Assembly: GCA_019136655.1 (NCBI GenBank)
Contig: JAGVTU010000023.1
Span: 36,820-100,819, forward strand
Source: Bacteroidota bacterium
Lineage (GTDB): Bacteria; Bacteroidota; Bacteroidia; AKYH767-A; OLB10
Direction: 5' to 3'
DNA length: 64,000 bases
The translations under genes and the position numbers were made by a program. Positions 17,255-26,099 of this stretch are shown here, piece after piece (position 1 is the stretch's first letter; every line of letters starts with the position of its first letter). The notes beneath the pieces are model-generated. The model ran no database searches and was not told the origin of the DNA. It saw only the letters and a program-made list of their open reading frames with translations.

Positions 17255-17947
17255 ATGAAACACGTAGTAGTTTTTACAGGAGCAGGCATCAGTGCTGAAA
17301 GTGGCATCCGCACTTTCCGTGACAGTAATGGATTGTGGGAAGAATACCGCATTGAAGATGTTGCAACACCTGAGGCATGGCAAAAAAATCCCGTTTTGGT
17401 TACCAACTTTTATAATGAACGAAGAAAACAAGTGATGCAGGCAAAACCTAATGATGCACATAAGGCGCTTGCTGAACTTGAAAAACATTTTAAAGCAACT
17501 GTCATCACCCAAAATGTTGACGACCTGCATGAGAGAGGTGGTTCGTCAGAAGTAATACACCTGCATGGCGAAATAATGAAACTAAGAAGTGTTCAGGACC
17601 CATCGTTAATTTATTCACTGAAGGATTGGGAAGTTGCTGCTGACGCACAGAATGAGAGCGGACACATTTTGAGGCCGCATATTGTTTGGTTCGGTGAGAT
17701 GGTTCCTAAAATGGATGAAGCCGTTTTTATGACTATGAAAGCGGATATATTCATCATTATCGGCTCATCACTTGAAGTATATCCTGCTGCAGGTTTGGTG
17801 CAATATGCCCCTGAGCAGTCAGAAAAATATCTGATTGATCCTCATGCCAAAGAAATTCAAGGTGTAGAAAATCTAAAAATAATTAAGAAAACTGCCGTTC
17901 AGGCAGTACCCGAATTGGTAAAAAAATTAATTGAATCTCATGTTTAG
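17255..17947 (+). CDS. Class III sirtuin-type NAD-dependent protein deacylase
   Basis: A 230-residue Sir2 family enzyme that would remove acyl groups from lysine using NAD. NAD-binding motifs are FTGAGISAESGIRTFRD (7–23) and TQNVDDLHERGG (85–96); the catalytic His is 104 (HLHGE). Tyr53 and Arg56 in NFYNERR match the Tyr-x-x-Arg pair that binds succinyl or malonyl groups in SIRT5-like enzymes, so desuccinylase/demalonylase activity is inferred. The protein contains no cysteine at all, so the usual zinc tetracysteine site is missing; the region after HLHGE is shortened accordingly. Confidence 0.9.
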   Translation: MKHVVVFTGAGISAESGIRTFRDSNGLWEEYRIEDVATPEAWQKNPVLVTNFYNERRKQVMQAKPNDAHKALAELEKHFKATVITQNVDDLHERGGSSEVIHLHGEIMKLRSVQDPSLIYSLKDWEVAADAQNESGHILRPHIVWFGEMVPKMDEAVFMTMKADIFIIIGSSLEVYPAAGLVQYAPEQSEKYLIDPHAKEIQGVENLKIIKKTAVQAVPELVKKLIESHV

Positions 17948-18545
17948 TGCAGAATTTTTGCAAACCGACTTATACAACTGGGTTGTATTGCCTTTATTCA
18001 TTTTTATTGGCAGGATGAGTGATGTGACTCTGGCTACATTGCGCAATATTTTTATTGCACGTGGTATCCGAAAAATTGTTCCGGTGATAGGATTTTTTGA
18101 AGTTCTAATTTGGTTACTGGCGGTAAGTTCTATCATTAAGAATCTGAATAACTTCATGTGTTATATTGCCTTTGCCGGAGGATATTCAACAGGAATATTA
18201 CTGGGAGTAAGCATAGAGAAACGGTTAGCCTTGGGCACACAACTCATCAGAATAATAACCAATAAGCAAAGTCAGAAACTAATTGAAGCTCTAAGGGCTT
18301 CAAATCTTGGTGTGACAGAACTGGATGCAGTTGGCTCACAGGGACCGGTTAAAATATTACTGGTAGTTGCCAAGCGTAAAGATATAGGCAAGGTGCTTGG
18401 TTTGGTGAATGAATTGCATGGAAGTTCCTTCTTTACCATAGAAGACATACTAACTGCTGAACAAGGTATTTTCCCTATGAAAACCGGAGAATCGAGGTTG
18501 CAGTATTTCAGGAGAATATTTCCCGCTTTTAAGGCAGGCAGGTAA
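17940..18545 (+). CDS. DUF2179/UPF0316-type membrane protein
   Basis: I use ATG 17940 (MFSAEFLQ), which overlaps the sirtuin stop by 8 bases, rather than an upstream TTG. The product is 201 residues: three N-terminal membrane helices (about 12–90; FIFIGRMSDVTLATLRNIFI, VLIWLLAVSSII, AFAGGYSTGILLGVSIEK), then a soluble DUF2179-like domain (about 95–180; KILLVVAKRKDIGKVLGLVN). This matches the UPF0316 family, of unknown function, found across bacteria. No transport motif is seen. Confidence 0.85.
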   Translation: MFSAEFLQTDLYNWVVLPLFIFIGRMSDVTLATLRNIFIARGIRKIVPVIGFFEVLIWLLAVSSIIKNLNNFMCYIAFAGGYSTGILLGVSIEKRLALGTQLIRIITNKQSQKLIEALRASNLGVTELDAVGSQGPVKILLVVAKRKDIGKVLGLVNELHGSSFFTIEDILTAEQGIFPMKTGESRLQYFRRIFPAFKAGR

Positions 18546-18607
18546 CATTCAGAATTCCTGATGAATTAACTTCTTTCATTGAAATCATATTTTCTAAAAC
18601 TTATTTT

Positions 18608-18637
18608 TTGCTTTTCTGTTTGTAGGTTGTACCTTTG
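18608..18637 (+). promoter_or_regulatory. Promoter of the oxidase-subunit-III-like gene
   Basis: TTG (18608–18610), a 19-base spacer and TACCTTTG (18630–18637) match the Bacteroidota consensus. The ATG is 23 bases further. Confidence 0.65.
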
Positions 18638-18659
18638 AAGAGTCGGATTAGTGTAGGCT

Positions 18660-19283
18660 ATGTCAACGGATAAAACCAGGTCGAAGGAAAGAACCATCAG
18701 CATTTCACGGATAGAAAATATTCATCCGTATAAAACCATTTTATTTTTTGGGATCCTTGTGAGTACCTTAATAATGCTCACGCTGACATTTCTTTTTCTG
18801 ACAACTCTTTCTGAGAATAACACCAAACCTCCTTTGCTCCCTAAAGTGTTTACACTTAGTACCATCATGTTGCTGTTCAGCAGTTATTCCATTTCAAAAA
18901 CATTAGCAGCTTTCAAAAAAGATTCGTTTGATCTCCTGCTTCAGTCAACTATCACAACTGCAGTTATTTCATCTTTATTCATTCTGACACAGATTGTTGG
19001 GTTACATTCGCTTTATAAGACAGGCTATTTTCAAAGTATGCCTTTTAATTCATTGTATTTTACCAGTCTTACAGCTTTTCATCTTGCACACATCATTATA
19101 GTTACCTCTTATCTTATTTACCTTACCTATAAAGCTTATCACCGTTCACATGATATGGTTGATTCGTTGTTGTTTTTTAGTGACAGTAACATTTTTCAGA
19201 AGCTGAACAGCGCAACCATACTTTGCCATTACAATAATTTCAGTTGGTTAGCATTATTTTTGCTTTTCCTTTTTTCATTTTAA
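18660..19283 (+). CDS. Divergent cytochrome c oxidase subunit III-like membrane protein
   Basis: A 207-residue protein with about five membrane helices. The arrangement and spacing recall heme-copper oxidase subunit III of Bacteroidota: IENIHPYKTILFFGILVSTL at the first helix, PKVFTLSTIMLLFSSYSISK at the second, FTSLTAFHLAHIIIVTSYLI where canonical proteins have a GxHxxH-type motif, and a final hydrophobic helix after CHYNNFSWLA. Sequence is divergent and no other oxidase subunits are nearby, so it may be a paralogue with another role. It is followed without a gap by a lipoprotein gene. Confidence 0.6.
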   Translation: MSTDKTRSKERTISISRIENIHPYKTILFFGILVSTLIMLTLTFLFLTTLSENNTKPPLLPKVFTLSTIMLLFSSYSISKTLAAFKKDSFDLLLQSTITTAVISSLFILTQIVGLHSLYKTGYFQSMPFNSLYFTSLTAFHLAHIIIVTSYLIYLTYKAYHRSHDMVDSLLFFSDSNIFQKLNSATILCHYNNFSWLALFLLFLFSF

Positions 19284-20246
19284 ATGAACCGCTTCACGGT
19301 TTTATTTTTCATTGCTCTGTTGTGTTTTTCCTGCAAGAAAGAAAAATTGGATTTACCTTATGAAGTCATTAAAACAGATGCTTCTGTTGACATTAATAAT
19401 CTCTATTGTATATCTTCTGACACCATTTATGCCTGTGGCGGTAAACAAGGAAAAGGAATTGTTCTGAAATCTGCTGACGGTGGCCGGACATGGAATACAT
19501 TAAGCAATTCATTCAACTATGATCTTTACAGTATCATCATATTTCCCGATGGTTCCGGATTTGCGGGAGCTGATTCATCTTATGTATATTCAACAACTGA
19601 TGGTGGCCTGACCTGGTCACTTTATTTTGACTGGACTGGAATACCATTTCAATATCATTGCCCTCTTCGAAATGTTTACTTCGCAAATGCCGATACCGGT
19701 TTTTTTGCGGGTGGTCATTTTTTTGACAGAGGAATCATTTACTGCACTACCGATGGCGGAGTTCACTGGAATACTCAGGGATTTGAGCATGAATTGCGTG
19801 CAATTTGCAAAACCGGAGAAGGAATAGTTTCAGCAGGGTATGGTGCATTGCTTACAGCATTTTCATCCACCACTTTCAGTATTGTTGATGGTGAAAATGC
19901 TTTCTATACAGGATTGACAAGTGTAAATTCAGATAAAGTTTTTGCCTGCTCTTACAACGGAGGGATTTATGAAATGGACGGAAGAGCAACACTTATACAA
20001 ATTCATCACAAGCCGAATAATGTTATTTCCTCCCGTGAACACTTTTTGTGTATAGATGCACAAAATGAAAATATCATTGCCTGTGGCTTATCCGGAATTG
20101 TATCTCTGAGTACCAATGCCGGTGAATCTTTTGATACGGGTTATTCACTCAATCAAAATCGAATAAATGCAGTGAAACTGTTGAATGATTCAATAGCACT
20201 GGCTGCAGGTGATGCAGGCCGGTTTTTCAGAATAAGAATAAAATAA
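19284..20246 (+). CDS. YCF48-like beta-propeller lipoprotein
   Basis: A 320-residue lipoprotein: the signal peptide ends in the lipobox CFSC (Cys17). The mature protein contains repeated BNR/Asp-box motifs, SADGGRTWNT, TTDGGLTWSL, TTDGGVHWNT and STNAGESFDT, typical of YCF48/sialidase-like propellers. Known members (Ycf48/HCF136) help assemble membrane complexes. Its start codon follows the stop of the oxidase-subunit-III-like gene directly, so a functional link to that membrane protein is possible but unproven. Confidence 0.75.
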   Translation: MNRFTVLFFIALLCFSCKKEKLDLPYEVIKTDASVDINNLYCISSDTIYACGGKQGKGIVLKSADGGRTWNTLSNSFNYDLYSIIIFPDGSGFAGADSSYVYSTTDGGLTWSLYFDWTGIPFQYHCPLRNVYFANADTGFFAGGHFFDRGIIYCTTDGGVHWNTQGFEHELRAICKTGEGIVSAGYGALLTAFSSTTFSIVDGENAFYTGLTSVNSDKVFACSYNGGIYEMDGRATLIQIHHKPNNVISSREHFLCIDAQNENIIACGLSGIVSLSTNAGESFDTGYSLNQNRINAVKLLNDSIALAAGDAGRFFRIRIK

Positions 20247-20277
20247 AATTTACAGGAAACAGATTTCTTTTGTATTT

Positions 20278-21354
20278 CTATTCTTCTGCAATCTGCTTTT
20301 CAAAACTTAATTTTCCTGCTGTTACCTGATAAGCCAAAAGTTTTCCTTCAGGTGAATAAGTAGTTTCAATATTCACTTTTTGAAAGGTTACTCGCTTAAC
20401 TATTCTTCCAAAAAGTGCCAGCACTTTCACTCTTTTTGTGTTTTCAGGCAAATCAATCTCCTGATTCATGGCTAAAGTATTTAGTCTTTTTACAGCCATT
20501 TCTCTCAATATCTCAGATACCTTTTCAGTCTTTTCAGGCTCAACAACTGCCATTGCATTTTCTAAGTTGCCATTAAAAGGTAAAATGGAAAGTTCTGATT
20601 TAGGAACATCAATTTCCGCTTTCAGCACAGCAAGTTCCTGAACATTTTCTAATTTTTCAATACTATGCGTTTCAACAGATACAGGTGCCTGCATCTTGTT
20701 TCTTACTACTTTCTCTCTCTCTTCTTTAGAATTTGTAACTGCCGATGCCAGATTTTTTTCTGCACTTTTCATGTCCTCATGAATATTGACCGGCTGTGTA
20801 TCTGTATTCGTAGTATTAACAGGAATTTCTTTTGTTACATTAACAGGAATTTCTGCAATTTGTGTATCAGGTTGATGATTTAAATACACAAAAACAACTG
20901 CAGTGATACATGCGGCTGCTGAAGCATACCACCATGCGCTGAGTGTTCTCACTTTGCCGGTTTCATGTTTTAACAGATTCTTATGAGCATACACTACTTT
21001 ATCTTCTGAAGAGAATTTTGTTTGTGCAAACAAGTCATGTTCTTTTTTGTAAGCCGGGTTCTCCTGAATAAAATCCAGGTATGATTGCTTCTGCTCTTCA
21101 TTCAATGTGCTCTCCAGGTAACCTACTGCAAACTCTTCAAAATTTTCTGCACCAACAATATTTTTTTTCAGGCTCTTTTTATTTTCAAATTGCACATCCT
21201 GATCGGGCAGTGTAATATTTGAAAAACTGTCGAACTCCAATTTCAGATCACTATTTTCTTCCAAAAACAACAACAGTTCTGCTGTTTGTTCCGGTGCAAG
21301 TTTACCGTCAAAATAATCAATAAACCAAATTTCGTAATTCTCTCTGTTTATCAT
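20278..21354 (-). CDS. Membrane-bound anti-sigma factor
   Basis: A 358-residue protein with one membrane helix at about 140–158 (SAWWYASAAACITAVVFVYL). The cytoplasmic N-terminal part has two copies of a roughly 40-residue motif: residues 5–44 (ENYEIWFIDYFDGKLAPEQT) and 70–109 (ENFEEFAVGYLESTLNEEQK), each followed by a helical LxFLEEN/LDFIQEN segment, like the sigma-binding N-terminal region of anti-sigma factors. The periplasmic part is low-complexity and unrecognised. The gene starts 2 bases after the ECF sigma gene, which strongly suggests it controls that sigma factor. Confidence 0.8.
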   Translation of the reverse strand: MINRENYEIWFIDYFDGKLAPEQTAELLLFLEENSDLKLEFDSFSNITLPDQDVQFENKKSLKKNIVGAENFEEFAVGYLESTLNEEQKQSYLDFIQENPAYKKEHDLFAQTKFSSEDKVVYAHKNLLKHETGKVRTLSAWWYASAAACITAVVFVYLNHQPDTQIAEIPVNVTKEIPVNTTNTDTQPVNIHEDMKSAEKNLASAVTNSKEEREKVVRNKMQAPVSVETHSIEKLENVQELAVLKAEIDVPKSELSILPFNGNLENAMAVVEPEKTEKVSEILREMAVKRLNTLAMNQEIDLPENTKRVKVLALFGRIVKRVTFQKVNIETTYSPEGKLLAYQVTAGKLSFEKQIAEE

Positions 21355-21356
21355 TT

Positions 21357-21839
21357 CTAAAGTACATTACTCATACTTCCAATATATTCTTTTAGTGCCA
21401 CACGACCGCGATAAATATACACTTTTACCTGTGACTCGCTAAGGCCTGTAATATCACCTATTTCTTTATAATCATACCCCTCATAATCTCTGAGCAGGAT
21501 AACCGATTTCTGCACTGCAGAAAGTTTATCAAGTGCCTTGTGCAATATCTGTTTCAAGTCACTGTACTGCCTGTTGTGAGATGGCTCATCGTGAAACTCT
21601 GTGAGAGTTTCCTGTCGCCCCGATTTACGTAAACTGTCAATCATGGTATGATGTGCTGTGGTGAATAAATAAGATTTTGCTTTTTCGTAAGTCACATTCT
21701 CATGATTCCGCCAGCATTTCTCAAACGTATCCTGAACAACATCTCTGGCATCGTCCTCATCCTTCATATTATGAAGAATAAAACGGTAAATACCATCTGC
21801 ATACATATCAACACAAGTATTGTATTCCTTCGCTGTCAC
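21357..21839 (-). CDS. ECF RNA polymerase sigma factor (RpoE family)
   Basis: A 160-residue sigma-70 family factor with only regions 2 and 4. Region 2 includes YRFILHNMKDEDDARDVVQD, then TFEKCWRN; region 4 includes the helix-turn-helix around ALDKLSAVQKSVILLRDYEG and YKEIGDITGLSESQVKVYIY. I accept a GTG start at 21839 because the N-terminus (TAKEYNTCVDMYADG) fits Bacteroidota homologues, and the next Met would remove part of the first helix. It is followed at once by its anti-sigma factor and lies divergent from the Kelch gene. Confidence 0.93.
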   Translation of the reverse strand: MTAKEYNTCVDMYADGIYRFILHNMKDEDDARDVVQDTFEKCWRNHENVTYEKAKSYLFTTAHHTMIDSLRKSGRQETLTEFHDEPSHNRQYSDLKQILHKALDKLSAVQKSVILLRDYEGYDYKEIGDITGLSESQVKVYIYRGRVALKEYIGSMSNVL

Positions 21840-22034
21840 AATTTTAGTTTAGTGTGTTTATTATTGGGACGGGCAAGTATTGGTAAAGTTACAGCTTATT
21901 ACAAAAATTTTTATAATTTTTTATTTTCCGTCAATAATTAACATTTATAAGGTGGAATATCCCATTTTAATTCAAAAGATATACTGATATTTGATGCACA
22001 AAATCAATCCGTTCTAAATCATTCACTCTTAATC

Positions 22035-23213
22035 ATGAAAAATATACTTTTTATTTCCTTATTACTCTTCAGTACGCAGTGTTATAGCGACATGTGGATA
22101 CCAAAAGCCAATTTCGGAGGGCCTAACCGTGCCGATGCAGCAGGATGTGCAATCAATGGCAAGGGGTATTTGGGCACAGGATACACCACAGGTTATTCTA
22201 AAGACTGGTGGGAATATGATACTTTAACCAATGCCTGGACACAAAAAGCAGATTTTATCGGCAACAGTACAGTAGAATCAACCTGTATTGATATTATGGG
22301 AAAAGCCTACCTACTCCCTTTCAGTAATGGAAATAACTTTTATATGTATGACCCTTTAACTAATACATGGACAATGAAAGCAACTTTTCCAGGGTTGCAA
22401 AGACAGGGAGCCATTGGTTTTACCATTGACAATAAAGGATACTTTGGCTTAGGTGGAGTTAATTCCCCTACTCCACATAAAAATGATTTGTGGGAATACG
22501 ACCCGTCAACCGACTCATGGAATCAGAAAGCAGATCTTCCTGCAGCAGCCAGAATGTTTGCTGCTGCATTTTCTATCGGCTCAAAAGGATATATTGGAAC
22601 AGGTTCTTCGAGCAGCGGGACTTTAGATGATTTTTGGGAGTACGATGCCATTAGTGACACATGGACACAAAAAAGCAGTTTCCCTGGTGGCGTTCGTTAC
22701 GAAGGGACAGCCTTCAGCATAGGAGGATTTGGATATATGGGAGGTGGATATGGCCCATTGCCCAAAAATGACTTTTGGCGTTATGACCTACAAACTGACA
22801 TCTGGACGCCTATAGCATTATTACCTCACAATGGTGTGGTAGAAACTGTATGTTTTTCTATTGGCAACTATGCCTACCTCGGAACGGGATGGGATGGCAT
22901 TAATTTTATGAATAACTTCTGGCAATATTCTACAGACAGTATTGTGGTATCAACACATGATATCAGCAAAAACAATTCAGATATTATGGTGTATCCGAAT
23001 CCGGCAAATAATTATCTTATCATCAAGTGCAATGATTTTTCAAAGTCATTGAAAGTTACACTCACCGATAACCATGGCAAAGTGGTTTTTAAAAACGATA
23101 ATTACTTACCGTATGATAAAATCAATTTAATGTCATTCCCTGCAGGTTGTTATTTTGCAACTATTGAAAATAATTCTTTTAAGACTGTTTCAACCGTTGC
23201 AGTGATTAAATAA
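22035..23213 (+). CDS. Secreted Kelch-repeat protein with T9SS type A sorting domain
   Basis: A 392-residue exported protein. After a signal peptide (MKNILFISLLLFSTQCYS) come about six Kelch-type repeats forming a beta-propeller, each with a GYLGTG/GYFGLG strand and a WEYD...WTQKA blade (for example KDWWEYDTLTNAWTQKADF, DDFWEYDAISDTWTQKSSF). The C-terminal 75 residues form a T9SS type A signal: MVYPNPANNYLIIKC, LTDNHGKVVF, SFPAGCYFATIEN. So it should be exported by T9SS to the cell surface or medium. Binding partner unknown. Confidence 0.9.
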   Translation: MKNILFISLLLFSTQCYSDMWIPKANFGGPNRADAAGCAINGKGYLGTGYTTGYSKDWWEYDTLTNAWTQKADFIGNSTVESTCIDIMGKAYLLPFSNGNNFYMYDPLTNTWTMKATFPGLQRQGAIGFTIDNKGYFGLGGVNSPTPHKNDLWEYDPSTDSWNQKADLPAAARMFAAAFSIGSKGYIGTGSSSSGTLDDFWEYDAISDTWTQKSSFPGGVRYEGTAFSIGGFGYMGGGYGPLPKNDFWRYDLQTDIWTPIALLPHNGVVETVCFSIGNYAYLGTGWDGINFMNNFWQYSTDSIVVSTHDISKNNSDIMVYPNPANNYLIIKCNDFSKSLKVTLTDNHGKVVFKNDNYLPYDKINLMSFPAGCYFATIENNSFKTVSTVAVIK

Positions 23214-23235
23214 ATTGACAAACTAATTTTAAAAT

Positions 23236-23868
23236 ATGATTAAAAACAGAATATTTATCTTCACGCTTTTTGTATTTAGTTTTATATCAATACAAGTATT
23301 TCCGCAAATGAACGGAATTTACCGTCTGACAGGAGTACCGGAAATGGCTTCCGGATTTAATTTTAAACCGGATAGCACATTTGAATTCTTTTATATTTAT
23401 GGTGCTGTTGACCGTTTTGCGAATGGTACTTACGCTGTGAAGAATGACACCTTGCTGCTTTATAGTGATAAAAAACCGGGAGATGATTTTGAAATTATTG
23501 AACAAAGCATCAAGGGAAAAACCTATAAAGTAATTGTGCGTGATGAAAATGCTTTTCTGACACAAAAGGTTATTGCAATAACATACTTCGGGGAGTTAAA
23601 GAAAATTTACGAAGCCAATGAAGAAGGTGTAATTGATATCAACACAAAAAACTGTGAGAAAATATTTCTGCAACACGAACTCTTTCCTGATGAAGCCACA
23701 TTGATAAAAGACGAATTGAATGCGAATACTTTTTTCGAGGTGAAACTAAAACCCACTCTTCAGGAAGTAAGTTTCACTGGTGCATTACTAAAAATTAATG
23801 ACAATAGTATCACCTGTAACATGCCTGAACTCTTCCCGCCAAATGCTCGTTTTGTAAGAGAAAATTGA
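23236..23868 (+). CDS. Secreted protein of unknown function
   Basis: A 210-residue protein with a signal peptide (MIKNRIFIFTLFVFSFISIQ, cleavage near VFPQ). The mature part starts MNGIYRLTGVPEMASGF and has a lipocalin-like or META-like strand pattern (FKPDSTFEFFYIYGAVDRFA, NGTYAVKNDTLLLYSDKK), seen in small Bacteroidota periplasmic proteins. It lies 22 bases after the Kelch gene and could be co-transcribed. No catalytic motif is visible. Confidence 0.65.
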   Translation: MIKNRIFIFTLFVFSFISIQVFPQMNGIYRLTGVPEMASGFNFKPDSTFEFFYIYGAVDRFANGTYAVKNDTLLLYSDKKPGDDFEIIEQSIKGKTYKVIVRDENAFLTQKVIAITYFGELKKIYEANEEGVIDINTKNCEKIFLQHELFPDEATLIKDELNANTFFEVKLKPTLQEVSFTGALLKINDNSITCNMPELFPPNARFVREN

Positions 23869-23965
23869 ATCACTATACTGACTTAGTTGGATTTTAACAT
23901 TATTTTAAGAGAAGGCATTGATTTTTTAACAACTTTGCAGTCCTTAAAAAACAAAAATTATTACC

Positions 23966-26035
23966 ATGCGAAAAACGCTAATACAATTGGTCTTTGCAGG
24001 AGGAATTATGACAATAGCATCATGCAGTCAATCACCTAAGCAACAGGAAAAAACCGAAGTTAAAGATACAGCTGCCGAAACTGAGATAATGGCAGATCGT
24101 TTCGCAGATATTCAAGTGCTTCGATATACCATCCCAGGCTGGCAGGATTTAAGTCTGCAGCAAAAAAAGTTGGCTTATTATCTTTATATGGCAGGAATGA
24201 GTGGTCGTGATATTTTCTACGATCAGAAATATCGCCATAATCTGCAGATAAGAAAAACTTTGGAAACTATACTGGAAACTTTTCAGGGAGACAAAACTGC
24301 AGATGATTATAAAAAGTTTGAAGTATATGCCAAGCGATTTTTTTTCAGTAATGGCATTCATCACCATTATTCAACTGATAAAATAATTCCTGAATTTTCA
24401 GAAGATTATCTCAATACACTTCTTTCAAAAAGTGATTTCAGTAAGATTCCTGCAGACGGTAAAAGCTTAGAAGAATACATCAACTTTCTAAAACCAATTT
24501 TATTTGACCCTAATATTGATGGGAAATGTGTTTCATTAGCTGCTGATACTGATATTGTAAAAGCATCTGCAAGTAATTTATATGATGGTGTTACACAAAA
24601 AGAAGTGGAAGCATATTACAAAAACAAAACATTGCAGGGAGTAAAAGAACAACCTTCGTGGGGACTTAATTCAAAGGTTGTAAAAGAAAATGGAAAAATA
24701 GAAGAGCGAGTTTGGAAATCAGGAGGCATGTATGGTGCCGCTATTGACAAAATTATTTATTGGCTGGAGAAAGCTACTACCGTAGCAGAAAACGATATTC
24801 AGAAACAAACGCTTGAAGCATTAATTAAATTTTACAAAACAGGTGACCTGAAAGACTATGACAACTATTGTGTTTCATGGGTAAAAGATACTGCCAGTCA
24901 TATTGACATTGCCAACGGATTTATTGAAGTGTATTTAGACCCTATGCATCGCAAAGGTGCTTACGAATCGGTTCTTAGCATGAAGGATCTTGAGGCAACC
25001 AAACGAATTGCAGCAATTGCAAAAGAAGCACAGTGGTTTGAAGATAATTCACCAATAATGCCTGAGCATAAAAAGAAAAGTGTAAAGGGTATTTCTGCAA
25101 AAGTTATAACCATAATCAATGAATGTGGTGATGCTGCACCTTCAACACCCATTGGAATCAATTTACCTAATCAGGAATGGATACGTGAGAATGTAGGTTC
25201 TAAATCCGTATCACTTAGCAATATTGTAGCCTCTTACAATTATGCAAAATCAAAAAGTCCGATGATTGACGAGTTTGGTGAAAATCCTGAAGTAATTGAA
25301 AGAGCTAAAAAATATGGAGCACTTGCAGGTGATTTGCATACTGATATGCATGAAGTAATTGGCCATGCATCAGGTCAGATAAATGAAGGCGTAAGCGGAA
25401 CAGATGTTACACTGAAAAATTATGCAAGTACTTTAGAAGAAGCACGCGCAGATTTGGTGGCGCTCTACTACATTTTGGATAAAAAGTTGGTTGATATAGG
25501 AGTGATGCCTACCATTGATGTAGGAAAAGCTGAATACGATTCTTATATTCTCAACGGATTAATGACACAGTTGTATCGGATTAAGCCAGGAAACAATTTA
25601 GAAGAATCACACATGCGAAACCGACAACTGGTAGCATCTTGGGTTTATGAAAAAGGCAAAGCAGATAAAGTAATTGAAAGAATTACGAGGAACAACAAGA
25701 CTTATTTCAAAATAAATGATTACGATAAATTAAGAGTACTTTTTGGAGAGTTACTTAAAGAAATTCAACGTATAAAATCTGAAGGTGATTTTACTGCAGG
25801 AAAGAATCTGGTTGAGAATTTCGGAGTGAAGGTTGATCAGGATTTATTGGCAGAAGTACATAAGCGATATGAACCTTTGAACATTGCACCTTACAGTGGT
25901 TTTATACAACCCAAATTAGTTCCTGTAATGAGTGGAGACAGTATCACTGATGTAAAAGTTGAATACAACAATGATTTCTTACCACAGATGCTTGAGTTTG
26001 GCAAGGAGTTCTCGTTTTTACCGATACACAATTAA
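23966..26035 (+). CDS. Dipeptidyl-peptidase III family (M49) lipoprotein
   Basis: A 689-residue zinc exopeptidase that would release dipeptides from peptide N-termini. The M49 zinc motif HExxxH appears as HEVIGH (462–467), followed by the second motif in LEEARADLVALYYI (Glu near residue 494). The N-terminus is a lipoprotein signal (MRKTLIQLVFAGGIMTIASC; lipobox IASC), so it is probably anchored in the envelope facing the periplasm, unlike the cytosolic eukaryotic enzymes. Such lipoprotein DPP III proteins are known in Bacteroidota. Convergent with the EF-G-like gene through a shared strong terminator. Confidence 0.92.
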   Translation: MRKTLIQLVFAGGIMTIASCSQSPKQQEKTEVKDTAAETEIMADRFADIQVLRYTIPGWQDLSLQQKKLAYYLYMAGMSGRDIFYDQKYRHNLQIRKTLETILETFQGDKTADDYKKFEVYAKRFFFSNGIHHHYSTDKIIPEFSEDYLNTLLSKSDFSKIPADGKSLEEYINFLKPILFDPNIDGKCVSLAADTDIVKASASNLYDGVTQKEVEAYYKNKTLQGVKEQPSWGLNSKVVKENGKIEERVWKSGGMYGAAIDKIIYWLEKATTVAENDIQKQTLEALIKFYKTGDLKDYDNYCVSWVKDTASHIDIANGFIEVYLDPMHRKGAYESVLSMKDLEATKRIAAIAKEAQWFEDNSPIMPEHKKKSVKGISAKVITIINECGDAAPSTPIGINLPNQEWIRENVGSKSVSLSNIVASYNYAKSKSPMIDEFGENPEVIERAKKYGALAGDLHTDMHEVIGHASGQINEGVSGTDVTLKNYASTLEEARADLVALYYILDKKLVDIGVMPTIDVGKAEYDSYILNGLMTQLYRIKPGNNLEESHMRNRQLVASWVYEKGKADKVIERITRNNKTYFKINDYDKLRVLFGELLKEIQRIKSEGDFTAGKNLVENFGVKVDQDLLAEVHKRYEPLNIAPYSGFIQPKLVPVMSGDSITDVKVEYNNDFLPQMLEFGKEFSFLPIHN

Positions 26036-26056
26036 TAATATTGATAAAGAAATTAT

Positions 26057-26099
26057 AAAAAGCAGCGAGCGCCTCTTTCGAGGCGCTCGCTGCTTTTTT
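26057..26099. terminator. Strong bidirectional terminator
   Basis: Perfect 15-bp arms AGCAGCGAGCGCCTC (26061–26075) and their complement (26080–26094) around loop TTTC, with A run before and T run after. It ends both the DPP III gene and the convergent EF-G-like gene, whose stop codon starts at 26100 at the edge of the T run. Confidence 0.9.

Noticed and set aside
17931..17939. TTG start for the DUF2179 gene
   Set aside because: The ATG at 17940 is three codons on, overlaps the sirtuin stop neatly and needs no rare start codon.
21357..21806. Use of internal ATG (Met12) as the start of the ECF sigma factor
   Set aside because: It would delete part of the first helix of region 2; the GTG at 21839 matches related N-termini.
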